Assembly: GCA_910577275.1 (NCBI GenBank)
Contig: CAJTMW010000001.1
Span: 317,566-381,565 of the forward strand
Direction of reading: 5' to 3'
DNA length: 64,000 bases
Source: an uncultured Lachnospiraceae bacterium
Lineage (GTDB): Bacteria; Bacillota; Clostridia; Lachnospirales; Lachnospiraceae
Part shown: one piece after another, positions 32,316-40,106 of the stretch
How the letters are laid out: every line of letters starts with the position of its first letter
How positions within the stretch are numbered: the first letter of the stretch is position 1
Made by a program: the position numbers and the translations under genes
The notes under the pieces: model-generated
What the model was told of the DNA's origin: nothing
The model's database searches: none
Seen by the model: only the letters and a program-made list of their open reading frames with translations

Positions 32316-34682
32316 TTAATATATTTTATCAAGCTGACAGTCATGAAAATAGAAAGAAAGGATATCCTCAAAGCCCATCCCGTCCTCGCCCATGGCCTTA
32401 GCCCCGTTTTGCGACATACCCACGCCATGCCCGTAGCCGCCGCCAATCAAAGTATATCCTACCACATTTTCCCCGCTTTTTACAACATCTATTGCAAAAT
32501 AAGCGCTTGGAAGGAGCGTCGTGCAGGCATAGGAATCCCCTTCCCATCCCGTGGCCTCGCCGCCCTGATTTAAGATATACCTGATATTGTACTCCGATAT
32601 GATTTTATAAATTCCCCTGTCCGTGGTCAGCAAAAGCTCATCCATGACGCCTCCGGGCCTTCGTTTCAGGCATTGAATATCATAGACTTCCGTAAATTCC
32701 TCCGGCTCCTTTTCTTCATAGGCATCCTCATCCCTTTTGTCGCCCTCTCCCCTCCAGGTAAGCACTTTCGACGGGACGGCTCTATATCTCTCACGAAGCT
32801 TTCCGCAAAGCAGAGCCGTGTCTGCTTCGTCCACATAATAACGCCACCGGAACCACCTCTCGTTTTTCTCATAAGCATTCTCGTCCGTCTGAAAAATGTA
32901 ATCTCTGAAATTTTCTTCCTCCGCCATCTCCTCCGGCGAATAACCATCCTCACCCTTTGCAATATGGCTGGAGGCCAGATAAGGCGCCGCCTCCTCCTGT
33001 CCGTTGTTCCACACCCCCGCGTCCGCCCCGAACCCGCAGGAAGTTGAATAGTAATAGGTGGTGACCGGCTCTCCCTCATACAAAAGCAGCGTTCCTGCCG
33101 TCTCCTTCACCGCCTTTGTAGGCGCCACATTTTCCACAATATTGTTGTACACCTGATAACTGACACTGTCGTCCACATGGGCGCCAAGGTTCCCGTACCC
33201 AGGACGCATCAGATGCAAATAACCATAGGTTCTTGCGCAGACAGCCTGCGCCTTTAAAGATTCCTCAGGATAAGAGGCCGGCATCTCGCTTGGAACCACT
33301 GAATAAAGGTATTCCTCCATCAAAACCTCATTAATTAAGACAAGCCCCTCCTCCTTCTCCATAATTTCCATTTTTCCTCTGTAGGAGGGCGTTCCCTGAC
33401 TTCTCTCAAGAGAAAGCACCCGGATTTTTCCCGTATTGATATCGGGGATTACTTCCACACGTTCACCGGAAAGATAGCTGCTTCCGGCTTCAATTACAAG
33501 CTCCTCTCCGGCTTTTAAATGTTCCTGCTTTCTTGCCTCATAGGTTCCGTAGCTTACTGTCATGCCGCTTTCCCCGGAAAGAATGATTTTATCGTGATAA
33601 AGGCTGCTGAAATTTCCGGTTTTAACTGCAACCCGGATAGTTTCCATTTTTTCCATCCGTGTAATCAGAAATGCGCACACCTTTCCCTTTTCCAGTACAA
33701 AATCCGCAAAATTATATCCCAGCGGCAGCTCTCCCCATTCGGCCTGTCGCAGCCCCTCGTACAGCCGGTATCCCGCGTAGTTATCCGCCACGGAAAGCCT
33801 TCCGTATCCCTCAATTTCTATCTCGCCGTCTGAAATAGACAAGAGCTTTCCGCCGATTCTTTCATCCTTAACCGTAATCTGAGACAGCGCCCCTCCTCCG
33901 AAGCTGATATCTCCCACCTGCTCACGCACGGATTCCTCCGGTTTTACACCCGCCCCGGCGTCCCCCAGAATTTCATAGCCTTTATAAAAAAATTGAATCT
34001 CATCTCCCGTATCCTCCATTATCCATACATTTTTAAGAGTGCTTTTATCAGACAGGAAATCAACCAACGTTAAAAGCCGGTTTTCCCGTACATAAGCGCT
34101 TACGGAAGTAAATTCCAAATCCCGGAAACTTTTGCCCACCATGGTATATACCTTTCCGTTTACGTCGAGCAGGCATCCCTCATCTACCCTTTCCTCACCT
34201 GCGAGGCTCCGGCTCCCGCACAGTATTTCTATTTTTTCTTTCCTGATAACCTCCTCCATCCCGTAAAATCTGACAATCTGCTCGTAGCTTTTATACCAGT
34301 CTTTTTTGAGCAGATAGAAGCTGCCTCTGTATTTGTTTTTATATGTAAGCTTTTCTAAAGGTTCCGGCCCATCTTCAGTGGTTCCGGCCCCCTGGGAGAG
34401 AATATCCAGTATTTCCAAATAATCCTTATACTGCAGATAACTTCCGTCTTCTTTCTCCGCCAGGATATCCCGGATTGGAGCTATCGTTCCATCCGTAATC
34501 CCTGCCGCACCGGCTTCTTTTAATTCTGTCAGCAAAACAAGGACATCCTCCGCCAGAACCGGCTCCCCCTCCGGCTGCTCTAATTGCAAAACCTTTTCAT
34601 CAGTATATATCAGCCAGATAAATAAAAGCGACAATACTGCCACAATTATCACCTTTATCCAGATTCTTAACCTTCTCTCCAT
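32316..34682 (-). CDS. SpoIID/LytB-domain protein, membrane anchored
   Basis: A 788-residue protein with a single N-terminal anchor (RIWIKVIIVAVLSLLFIWLI) and a large extracytoplasmic part. The SpoIID/LytB domain lies in the C-terminal half: LYSVVPSEMPASYPEESLKA, QAVCARTYGYLHL, then YYYSTSCGFGADAGVW and, at the end, GGGYGHGVGMSQNGAKAMGE. SpoIID is a lytic transglycosylase acting with SpoIIP during spore engulfment; this longer protein with an added N-terminal region is a relative (LytB-like), not necessarily SpoIID itself. The ATG at 34682 follows GGAAGGGG. First gene of the YihY/IMPase operon. Confidence 0.88.
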   Translation of the reverse strand: MERRLRIWIKVIIVAVLSLLFIWLIYTDEKVLQLEQPEGEPVLAEDVLVLLTELKEAGAAGITDGTIAPIRDILAEKEDGSYLQYKDYLEILDILSQGAGTTEDGPEPLEKLTYKNKYRGSFYLLKKDWYKSYEQIVRFYGMEEVIRKEKIEILCGSRSLAGEERVDEGCLLDVNGKVYTMVGKSFRDLEFTSVSAYVRENRLLTLVDFLSDKSTLKNVWIMEDTGDEIQFFYKGYEILGDAGAGVKPEESVREQVGDISFGGGALSQITVKDERIGGKLLSISDGEIEIEGYGRLSVADNYAGYRLYEGLRQAEWGELPLGYNFADFVLEKGKVCAFLITRMEKMETIRVAVKTGNFSSLYHDKIILSGESGMTVSYGTYEARKQEHLKAGEELVIEAGSSYLSGERVEVIPDINTGKIRVLSLERSQGTPSYRGKMEIMEKEEGLVLINEVLMEEYLYSVVPSEMPASYPEESLKAQAVCARTYGYLHLMRPGYGNLGAHVDDSVSYQVYNNIVENVAPTKAVKETAGTLLLYEGEPVTTYYYSTSCGFGADAGVWNNGQEEAAPYLASSHIAKGEDGYSPEEMAEEENFRDYIFQTDENAYEKNERWFRWRYYVDEADTALLCGKLRERYRAVPSKVLTWRGEGDKRDEDAYEEKEPEEFTEVYDIQCLKRRPGGVMDELLLTTDRGIYKIISEYNIRYILNQGGEATGWEGDSYACTTLLPSAYFAIDVVKSGENVVGYTLIGGGYGHGVGMSQNGAKAMGEDGMGFEDILSFYFHDCQLDKIY

Positions 34683-34700
34683 AAATCCCCTTCCCTGTAA

Positions 34701-34776
34701 CAGCAAACGCAGACGCGCTCCGCGAGACTGATTATTGCAACAAACGCGGCCACGCTTTACAAAGCTGCGTTAGTAA
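34701..34776. repeat. Diverged copies of the 38-bp repeat
   Basis: 34701-34738 matches the 21-kb repeat unit over its full 38 bp (AAACGC, CGCGCTCCGCGAG and TTATTG blocks in register). 34739-34776 is a strongly degenerate second unit starting AACAAACGC. The segment lies between the SpoIID-like gene and the terminator of the structured RNA, upstream of the SpoIID-like start codon. Confidence 0.7.
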
Positions 34777-34810
34777 GAAAAAGCAGCCCCATGCAGGCTG
34801 CTTTTTCTTA
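34774..34810. terminator. Strong symmetric terminator at the end of the structured RNA
   Basis: A perfect 15-bp stem with A-rich and T-rich ends (34774-34788 with 34796-34810) and 7-base loop; it works in both directions. On the minus strand it ends the RNA gene that starts near 35025. Confidence 0.9.
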
Positions 34811-35025
34811 TGTTAACGTAATGCGCTTTTTATTATATGCCCAAAATGCCGGTTCCTGTCTTTTGACTCCTAGCCTCAGCTAGGTGGGTAACCGCAGTCA
34901 AAGCTTTTGCCTTCCCCTGCAATCCTCATGCCGAGTGGAGGCTTGACAGCTGCCTGACGATATAGGAATCCCGTTTAAAGTATCTGTAGGTTCAAAATGA
35001 CAGGAGTTGTCGCACATTTCAGGCT
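34774..35025 (-). ncRNA. Structured non-coding RNA gene, about 250 nt (raiA-motif-like or 6S-like)
   Basis: The 394-bp gap between the HAD and SpoIID-like genes has no protein gene but a complete RNA unit on the minus strand: promoter (35060-35032), expected start near 35025, and terminator (34810-34774). The body folds well: outer 10-bp stem 35024-35015 with 34848-34839 (two G-U pairs); second stem 35005-34992 with 34866-34854 (one bulge); a hairpin CTGTCAAGCCTC...GAGGATTGCAG (about 34955-34918); and CCTAGC-TGAG-GCTAGG (34883-34868). Such a branched layout suggests the clostridial raiA motif more than the rod-like 6S RNA, but neither identity could be confirmed. It lacks the conserved blocks of tmRNA, RNase P or SRP RNA that I would recognise. 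Confidence 0.72.
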
Positions 35026-35031
35026 AATTTT

Positions 35032-35060
35032 ATTATATCCAATATAAAGTAAAATTACAA
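35032..35060 (-). promoter_or_regulatory. Promoter of the structured RNA
   Basis: On the minus strand TTGTAA and a perfect TATAAT separated by exactly 17 bp; the predicted start lies about 7 bp further, one base before the outer stem of the RNA. Confidence 0.8.
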
Positions 35061-35100
35061 CTATAAAAAGCGGACAAAAGGAGTTTTTTGAAGCTATTGT

Positions 35101-35922
35101 TCAAAAGCCGCAATAATCATTCAATGCATAAGCCACCCCGGCTTCATTATTCGCCAAAGTAACAAAATCGGCTTTTTCTTTCAGTTCCTGTATCGCATTT
35201 CCCATTGCGATTCCAATACCTGCCATTTCAATCATGGGAATATCCAGCTCATGATCACCTATTGCAATTACATTTTCTGTGCTGATATTTAAAATAGCGC
35301 ATAAGGATGCTACAGCTTTTCCTTTATCAACATTTTCCGGAAATATTTCGAGATAATTTCCGCTCGATCTTGCAACATTAAATGTCCTGTTTTTCCACCG
35401 CTCTAACTCTGTGTGTATTTCGTCTATTTTCTTTTCCTCAGCCGCTATCAAAAGTTTGTTGGGCTTTATCCCGGCTTTGTTCCATTTTTCAGCCAAATCA
35501 TACAGATTCACAACATCCGGTTGATATTTTATGATATCAGTTTCCTTTTCCACAAAACTGTCTGTCCGGGTTACATACCATTTATATCCTTGAAAAACCC
35601 ACAATGGAACATGATGCTTCTCTGCAATATTTGTATACAATTGCCTCATAATATGAGTTGACATGACCTCTTCCTTCACGCATAACCCATCCACAATTAT
35701 AAAGGTTCCGACGTTGCATACTTTAATGCAGTCTGTCTCAAGCTGTTTTTCCACCTGTGACACCGCACAGGGCATTCTCCCTGAGACAAGCGCAATTTTT
35801 CTACCCCTTTCATACTGTCTGTTCACGGCTTTTTTTACCTCAGGCAACACTTCTTTTGCATCATTTAAAAGTGTTCCATCAATATCAATACAAATTAATT
35901 TGCAATGAATGTCATCCCTCAC
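35101..35922 (-). CDS. Cof-type HAD-IIB phosphatase
   Basis: About 273 residues of the HAD superfamily, subclass IIB (Cof): motif 1 LICIDIDGTLLNDAKEV, motif 2 IALVSGRMP, conserved Lys in the DKGKAVASL region, and motif 4 VIAIGDHELDIPMIEMAGIG. Such enzymes dephosphorylate sugar phosphates or FMN-like substrates. It is the last gene after the ChvE-like lipoprotein and may clear a phosphorylated product of the imported sugar; this is inference. The GTG at 35922, after GGGGGAAAA, is the preferred start; the longer frame would start at a TTG inside a hairpin and has no ribosome site. Confidence 0.85.
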   Translation of the reverse strand: MRDDIHCKLICIDIDGTLLNDAKEVLPEVKKAVNRQYERGRKIALVSGRMPCAVSQVEKQLETDCIKVCNVGTFIIVDGLCVKEEVMSTHIMRQLYTNIAEKHHVPLWVFQGYKWYVTRTDSFVEKETDIIKYQPDVVNLYDLAEKWNKAGIKPNKLLIAAEEKKIDEIHTELERWKNRTFNVARSSGNYLEIFPENVDKGKAVASLCAILNISTENVIAIGDHELDIPMIEMAGIGIAMGNAIQELKEKADFVTLANNEAGVAYALNDYCGF

Positions 35923-35951
35923 TTTTTCCCCCGCTCTTTTTATATATAGTT

Positions 35952-35985
35952 TTGTACCGGACACGGAATACCATGCCCGGTACAA
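35952..35985 (-). terminator. Hairpin between the ChvE-like gene and the HAD gene
   Basis: A 15-base-pair arm pair (TTGTACCGG with CCGGTACAA, then inner CATGG with CCGTG) closed by TATT. The T run after it is weak, so it is either a leaky terminator or a 3'-stabilising element that would protect the upstream binding-protein mRNA. Confidence 0.6.
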
Positions 35986-35991
35986 TTCAGT

Positions 35992-37155
35992 TTAATCTTT
36001 CAGCAAAGCCATTCTGTCAGGGTCATCCGCAAATACTTCTTTTGCATTATCCTTTGTCACAACGACAGGGGGCAGTTCATAGATAGGAACATCCATTACA
36101 CCATTGTTTGCCGTCACATCGGTTGCCGGCATCCCGTTACCGCTTAACAGGCTGTTAATAATAGATACTGTCTCCGCAACAAGCGCATTGGTCGGTTTTG
36201 CAACTGTGGAATACTGTCTTCCGGACCATACCCACTCAACAGATTCATTTTCCGCATCCAGCCCTGACACTACAGGAATCGGTTGTCCCGCATTCTCACA
36301 GGACGTAATTATCGCACGGGCAATACCATCGTTCGGTGAAAGAACGCCGTCAATCTCAATGTCTGAATAGTTGCCTGCAAGAATGGCATCCATACGTGAC
36401 TGCGCTTTAGAGTTATCCCAGTCAACTGTCGCACACTGTGTGAAATCTGTCTGCCCTGATACAACAACCAGTGTCCCGTCATCAATGAGCGGCTGAAGCA
36501 CTGACATTGCGCCTGTGAAGAAATTCGGTGCATTCGGGTCAGCCGGGCCGCCGCCAAAAAGTTCAATGTTGTAAGGAGCCTCGCCCTTTAATTCCTTTAA
36601 TCCCTGCAGGAGTGCCTGTGCCTGTAATTCCCCTGTTTTTACACTGCCAAACTGTACTACGCCGTCAACGCCTGTGGTATTTTCCAGCAGTCTGTCATAT
36701 CCGATTACGTATACACCCGCATCTTTTGCCTTCTCCAGCACCGAGCCGAGCTGTGAGCCGTCAACAGGACCGACAACAATAACCTGTGCGCCGTTCTCAA
36801 TCATGGACTCAATCTGCTGCTGCTGCTGCGGAACTTTCTGGTCAGCGGCCTGAATAATCGCTTCATAACCCGCAGCCTCAAGTTGTTCTTTAAACATTAC
36901 CTCCGCCTCTGCCCAGTTCTGTGTTCCAAGCCATGGCAGCGCCACACCCACGATACCGCTGCCTGCGGATGAAGCCCCTGCCTCATCAGGTTCTGCCTCT
37001 CCCGTACTTTCCGCATCGGCAGTCTCTTCCACACCTGCAGATGTGTCAGCCGTCTGTGTGGTATCCTCCGTTCCCCTGCCTCCGCCGCAGCCTGTCAGCA
37101 TGCCTGCTGCAAGAACTGCCGTCATCAGAAGTGATAAAACTTTTTTTGCCTTCAT
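35992..37155 (-). CDS. chvE: Sugar ABC transporter substrate-binding lipoprotein, ChvE-like
   Basis: A 387-residue lipoprotein. Signal peptide KAKKVLSLLMTAVLAAGML and lipobox LTGC near residue 23, then a Glu/Thr/Asp-rich linker and a type 1 periplasmic-binding fold: EAIIQAADQKVPQQQQQIES, VIVVGPVDGSQLGSVLEKAK, SVKTGELQAQALLQGLKELK, and NDGIARAIITSCENAG. It matches multiple-sugar-binding ChvE (arabinose, xylose, galactose, glucose in relatives). The ATG at 37155 follows AGGAGG. Together with the ATPase and permease upstream it forms a complete mmsA-mmsB-chvE importer. Exact sugar not readable. Confidence 0.92.
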   Translation of the reverse strand: MKAKKVLSLLMTAVLAAGMLTGCGGGRGTEDTTQTADTSAGVEETADAESTGEAEPDEAGASSAGSGIVGVALPWLGTQNWAEAEVMFKEQLEAAGYEAIIQAADQKVPQQQQQIESMIENGAQVIVVGPVDGSQLGSVLEKAKDAGVYVIGYDRLLENTTGVDGVVQFGSVKTGELQAQALLQGLKELKGEAPYNIELFGGGPADPNAPNFFTGAMSVLQPLIDDGTLVVVSGQTDFTQCATVDWDNSKAQSRMDAILAGNYSDIEIDGVLSPNDGIARAIITSCENAGQPIPVVSGLDAENESVEWVWSGRQYSTVAKPTNALVAETVSIINSLLSGNGMPATDVTANNGVMDVPIYELPPVVVTKDNAKEVFADDPDRMALLKD

Positions 37156-37194
37156 TATCCATTTCCTCCTTTTTTTGTTTTGCATTTCAATATC

Positions 37195-38367
37195 TTACCC
37201 TCTGTTTTTCTTGTTATATACATCAAAGGCTACCGCCGCTAAAAGCACAAAGCCCTTTATAACCTGTGTTTTGTCTGCCCCAACACCCATAAGCATAAGC
37301 CCATTGTTCAAAACTGCCATCACCAGGCCGCCGACCATCGTTGCAATAACGGTTCCAACACCGCCTGATACAGACGCACCTCCGATAAATACGGATGCAA
37401 TGGCATCCATCTCCCATGAAGTTCCATCCGCCGGCCCCGCCGCTGTCGAACGTCCCACAAACAATATGCTCGCCACTGCCGCCAGAACTGACATATTAAG
37501 CATTGTGAGAAAATATGTTCTTCTTACATTTACGCCGGAAAGTTCTGCCGCCGACTTATTTCCTCCTACCGCATAGACATGACGTCCGAAGGATGTTCTT
37601 TCCGTAATCAGATAGTACAGGATAATTAATATCACAAGAATCAGTCCTGGAATCGGAAAGCTTGTGCCTGGCCTTCCGCTTCCGAAAAGCCATGTCGCAT
37701 ATCCAATCACAACCGCCACAATCCCGATGCGGACTGCAAATGGCCAGAATGCCTCTTTCTTTCCGGTAACATCCCCCGAATGGGAATACTTCTTCATCTG
37801 GGCAACTACATACACAGCTATTGCAATCACTCCAAGCAATAAAGTTGAGTTGTTCATCCCGGTAAAAGCAGGACCCCATTCAGGGAGATAACCGGCACCA
37901 AACCATTTCAGCTCTGAGGGAACAGGAACTGAAATTGAGTTTGATATCCAAATAACACCGCCTCTGAATATCATCATACCGCCAAGCGTTGTGATGAATC
38001 CCGGAATGCCAAGCCTTGCCAAGAAGAATCCCTGCCACGCCCCGGCTATCATGCCAATTAAAAGCGCAATCAGAATCGCAACATACCACGGCAGATTAAA
38101 CTGGCGGGCGGTTATCGCCATTACCATGGAAGCAAATCCTGCAACCGAACCTACCGACAGATCAATCTGTCCGATTACAATTACCATGAGCATTCCTAAA
38201 GCCAAAACCAATACATAAGCATTTCCCGATATTAAATTTTGAAAATTCGAGGAAGTAACCATCTTACCTCCCGATGCAATATTGAAAATTATAATGAGCG
38301 CTGCCAGCGCAACTATCATCGTATATTGACGAAGGTCTTCGCCCAACACCTTTTTAATATATTTCAT
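37195..38367 (-). CDS. mmsB: Sugar ABC transporter permease (XylH/MmsB type)
   Basis: A 390-residue membrane protein with about ten helices. Family elements: ALGMLMVIVIGQIDLSVGSV, the large loop with LKWFGAGYLPEWGPAF, RTSFGRHVYAVGGNKSAAEL (cytoplasmic coupling segment), and SGVNVRRTYFLTMLNMSVLA; it ends ADKTQVIKGFVLLAAVAFDV. It follows the ATPase by 12 bp and precedes the ChvE-like lipoprotein by 39 bp. AAGGAG lies before the ATG. A homodimer would form the channel, as in the ribose/xylose transporter family. Confidence 0.93.
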   Translation of the reverse strand: MKYIKKVLGEDLRQYTMIVALAALIIIFNIASGGKMVTSSNFQNLISGNAYVLVLALGMLMVIVIGQIDLSVGSVAGFASMVMAITARQFNLPWYVAILIALLIGMIAGAWQGFFLARLGIPGFITTLGGMMIFRGGVIWISNSISVPVPSELKWFGAGYLPEWGPAFTGMNNSTLLLGVIAIAVYVVAQMKKYSHSGDVTGKKEAFWPFAVRIGIVAVVIGYATWLFGSGRPGTSFPIPGLILVILIILYYLITERTSFGRHVYAVGGNKSAAELSGVNVRRTYFLTMLNMSVLAAVASILFVGRSTAAGPADGTSWEMDAIASVFIGGASVSGGVGTVIATMVGGLVMAVLNNGLMLMGVGADKTQVIKGFVLLAAVAFDVYNKKNRG

Positions 38368-38379
38368 TACCGTCTCCTT

Positions 38380-39909
38380 TTAAGCCGTTATGGTCATCTT
38401 CTTCATTAATATTTCCTGAGTTGCCTCTTTTGCGGAAATCTCACCTGTAATACTTCCCTCAAAAATAGTGTAAATACGGTCCGCCATTCCGAGAAGCTCC
38501 GGGAGTTCGGAAGACACCAGAATAATTGCCTTTCCCTGATTTGCAAGCTGATGAATCAGTTTATAAATCTCATATTTTGCGCCTACATCAATACCCCTTG
38601 TCGGCTCGTCCAGAATGAGAATATCCGGCTCCGTAAACATCCACTTTGAAAGAACAACTTTCTGCTGGTTTCCACCTGATAAGGTATTCACACCAACTCC
38701 CACATCTCGGCACTTAATTTTCAGGGAATCCCCATATTTTTCCGAGGCCGCCCTCTCTTTATCAAAGTCCAGAAGACCTTTTGTTTTAATCGCATCAAGA
38801 TTGGCGGAAACAATGGTTTTCCTAATCGTGTCGAGAAGATTTAATCCCAGTCCCTTTCTGTCCTCCGGCACATAAGCAATCTTGTTTTTAATAGCTTCTC
38901 TGACAGAATCTATCCGTACTTCCCTGCCTCCTATTTTCATTTTTCCGCCTCTGAAAATCCCCATATTTTTCCCAAACAGGGACCTCATCAATTCCGTTCT
39001 GCCCGCTCCCATGAGACCGGCAAACCCGACAATTTCTCCGGCTCTGACATAAAATGCAGAATTTTTGCAGAGCATTTTCCCGGGAACTTTCGCATCCTCA
39101 ACACTCCAGTCCGAAACCTCAAGAATAATTTCTCCGATATCAGGCGTATGCTCAGGATACCTGTTTTCAATTTCACGCCCCACCATAGCCTTGATAATTT
39201 TGTTCTCGTCAACCCTGCCCGCCTCCACGGCATAACCGTCTACGGTTTTCCCATCCCTGATGACCGTCACATAATCGGAAACTGCCGCTATCTCATTTAA
39301 CTTGTGGGAAATCATGATACAGGTAATTCCCTGCTTTTTCAGTCCAAGCATCAAACGAAGTAAATTTTCTGAATCTGATTCGTTTAATGACGATGTCGGC
39401 TCATCCAGGATAAGCACTTTGACATTTTTTGATAATGCCTTTGCAATTTCAACAAGCTGCTGCTGCCCGACGCCCAGATTTTTGATGATAGTATTGGGAG
39501 CAATATGTAATCCAACTTTTTCCAGCAACTCTCTTGTTCTTTTTCGCTCTTTCTCCCAATTTATAAGTCCTTTTTCCACAATTTCATTACCCATGAAAAT
39601 ATTTTCCGTAACGGATAACTCAGGAATCATCGTAAGTTCCTGATGAATGATAACAATTCCCGCACGCTCAGAGTCCTTAATGTTTTTGAATGTCATTTTT
39701 TTACCCTGAAAAAAAATCTCACCATCATAACTGCCATACGGATAAACGCCTGACAAAACTTTCATCAAGGTGGATTTCCCCGCGCCGTTTTCACCGCATA
39801 TTGCATGTATAGAAGCCTCTGAAACTTCTAACGTCACATTTGAAAGCGCTTTAACCCCCGGAAATGTTTTGGTAATATTCTTCATCTGCAAAATATAACC
39901 GTCACTCAT
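38380..39909 (-). CDS. mmsA: Sugar ABC transporter ATP-binding protein (two nucleotide-binding domains, XylG/MmsA type)
   Basis: A 509-residue tandem ATPase. Domain 1: Walker A CGENGAGKSTLMKVLSG, signature LGVGQQQLVEIAKALS, Walker B VLILDEPTSSLNE. Domain 2: degenerate Walker A FAGLMGAGRTELMRSLFG (typical for sugar ATPases, Lys replaced), signature NTLSGGNQQKVVLSKW, Walker B ILILDEPTRGIDVGAK. The ATG at 39909 follows GGAGG and a closer AGG; a longer frame (12 codons) has no better site. First gene of the importer operon, separated from the sensing genes by a strong terminator and with its own putative promoter. Confidence 0.95.
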   Translation of the reverse strand: MSDGYILQMKNITKTFPGVKALSNVTLEVSEASIHAICGENGAGKSTLMKVLSGVYPYGSYDGEIFFQGKKMTFKNIKDSERAGIVIIHQELTMIPELSVTENIFMGNEIVEKGLINWEKERKRTRELLEKVGLHIAPNTIIKNLGVGQQQLVEIAKALSKNVKVLILDEPTSSLNESDSENLLRLMLGLKKQGITCIMISHKLNEIAAVSDYVTVIRDGKTVDGYAVEAGRVDENKIIKAMVGREIENRYPEHTPDIGEIILEVSDWSVEDAKVPGKMLCKNSAFYVRAGEIVGFAGLMGAGRTELMRSLFGKNMGIFRGGKMKIGGREVRIDSVREAIKNKIAYVPEDRKGLGLNLLDTIRKTIVSANLDAIKTKGLLDFDKERAASEKYGDSLKIKCRDVGVGVNTLSGGNQQKVVLSKWMFTEPDILILDEPTRGIDVGAKYEIYKLIHQLANQGKAIILVSSELPELLGMADRIYTIFEGSITGEISAKEATQEILMKKMTITA

Positions 39910-40008
39910 CTTACCTGTACCTCCCTCCCCTGTAATATTCATTTTGCTTTCGCAATCCTTATCTGTCTTAATTGTAGAAAAATTACCATAGTTTGCCTAT
40001 TGCCGGAT

Positions 40009-40037
40009 GTCATATCTTTCATGGTGACATTCGTCAA
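40009..40037 (-). promoter_or_regulatory. Putative promoter and regulator site of the sugar importer operon
   Basis: On the minus strand TTGACG and TATGAC with 17-bp spacing. Between and over the boxes lies the inverted repeat ATGTCA (40007-40012) and TGACAT (40025-40030). The position suits control by the NarL-type response regulator encoded upstream, which is inference. Confidence 0.45.
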
Positions 40038-40041
40038 ATAT

Positions 40042-40098
40042 AAAAAACGGTTTGTATATGACAAATGTCATGGACATTTTTGCCATATACAAACCGCT
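40042..40098 (-). terminator. Terminator at the end of the sugar-sensing operon
   Basis: On the minus strand a 13-bp perfect outer stem (40096-40084 with 40060-40048), an inner AATGTC/GACATT stem, then a run of T residues. It separates the sensor genes from the transporter genes. Confidence 0.9.
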
Positions 40099-40106
40099 TA
40101 AAATAT

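Noticed and set aside
34774..35025. tmRNA or RNase P RNA
   Set aside because: The conserved tmRNA ends and the RNase P core blocks that I know are absent, although smpB lies elsewhere in the window.
35923..35985. Start of the HAD phosphatase at 35985
   Set aside because: The codon is TTG inside a hairpin with no ribosome site; GTG at 35922 has GGGGG upstream.
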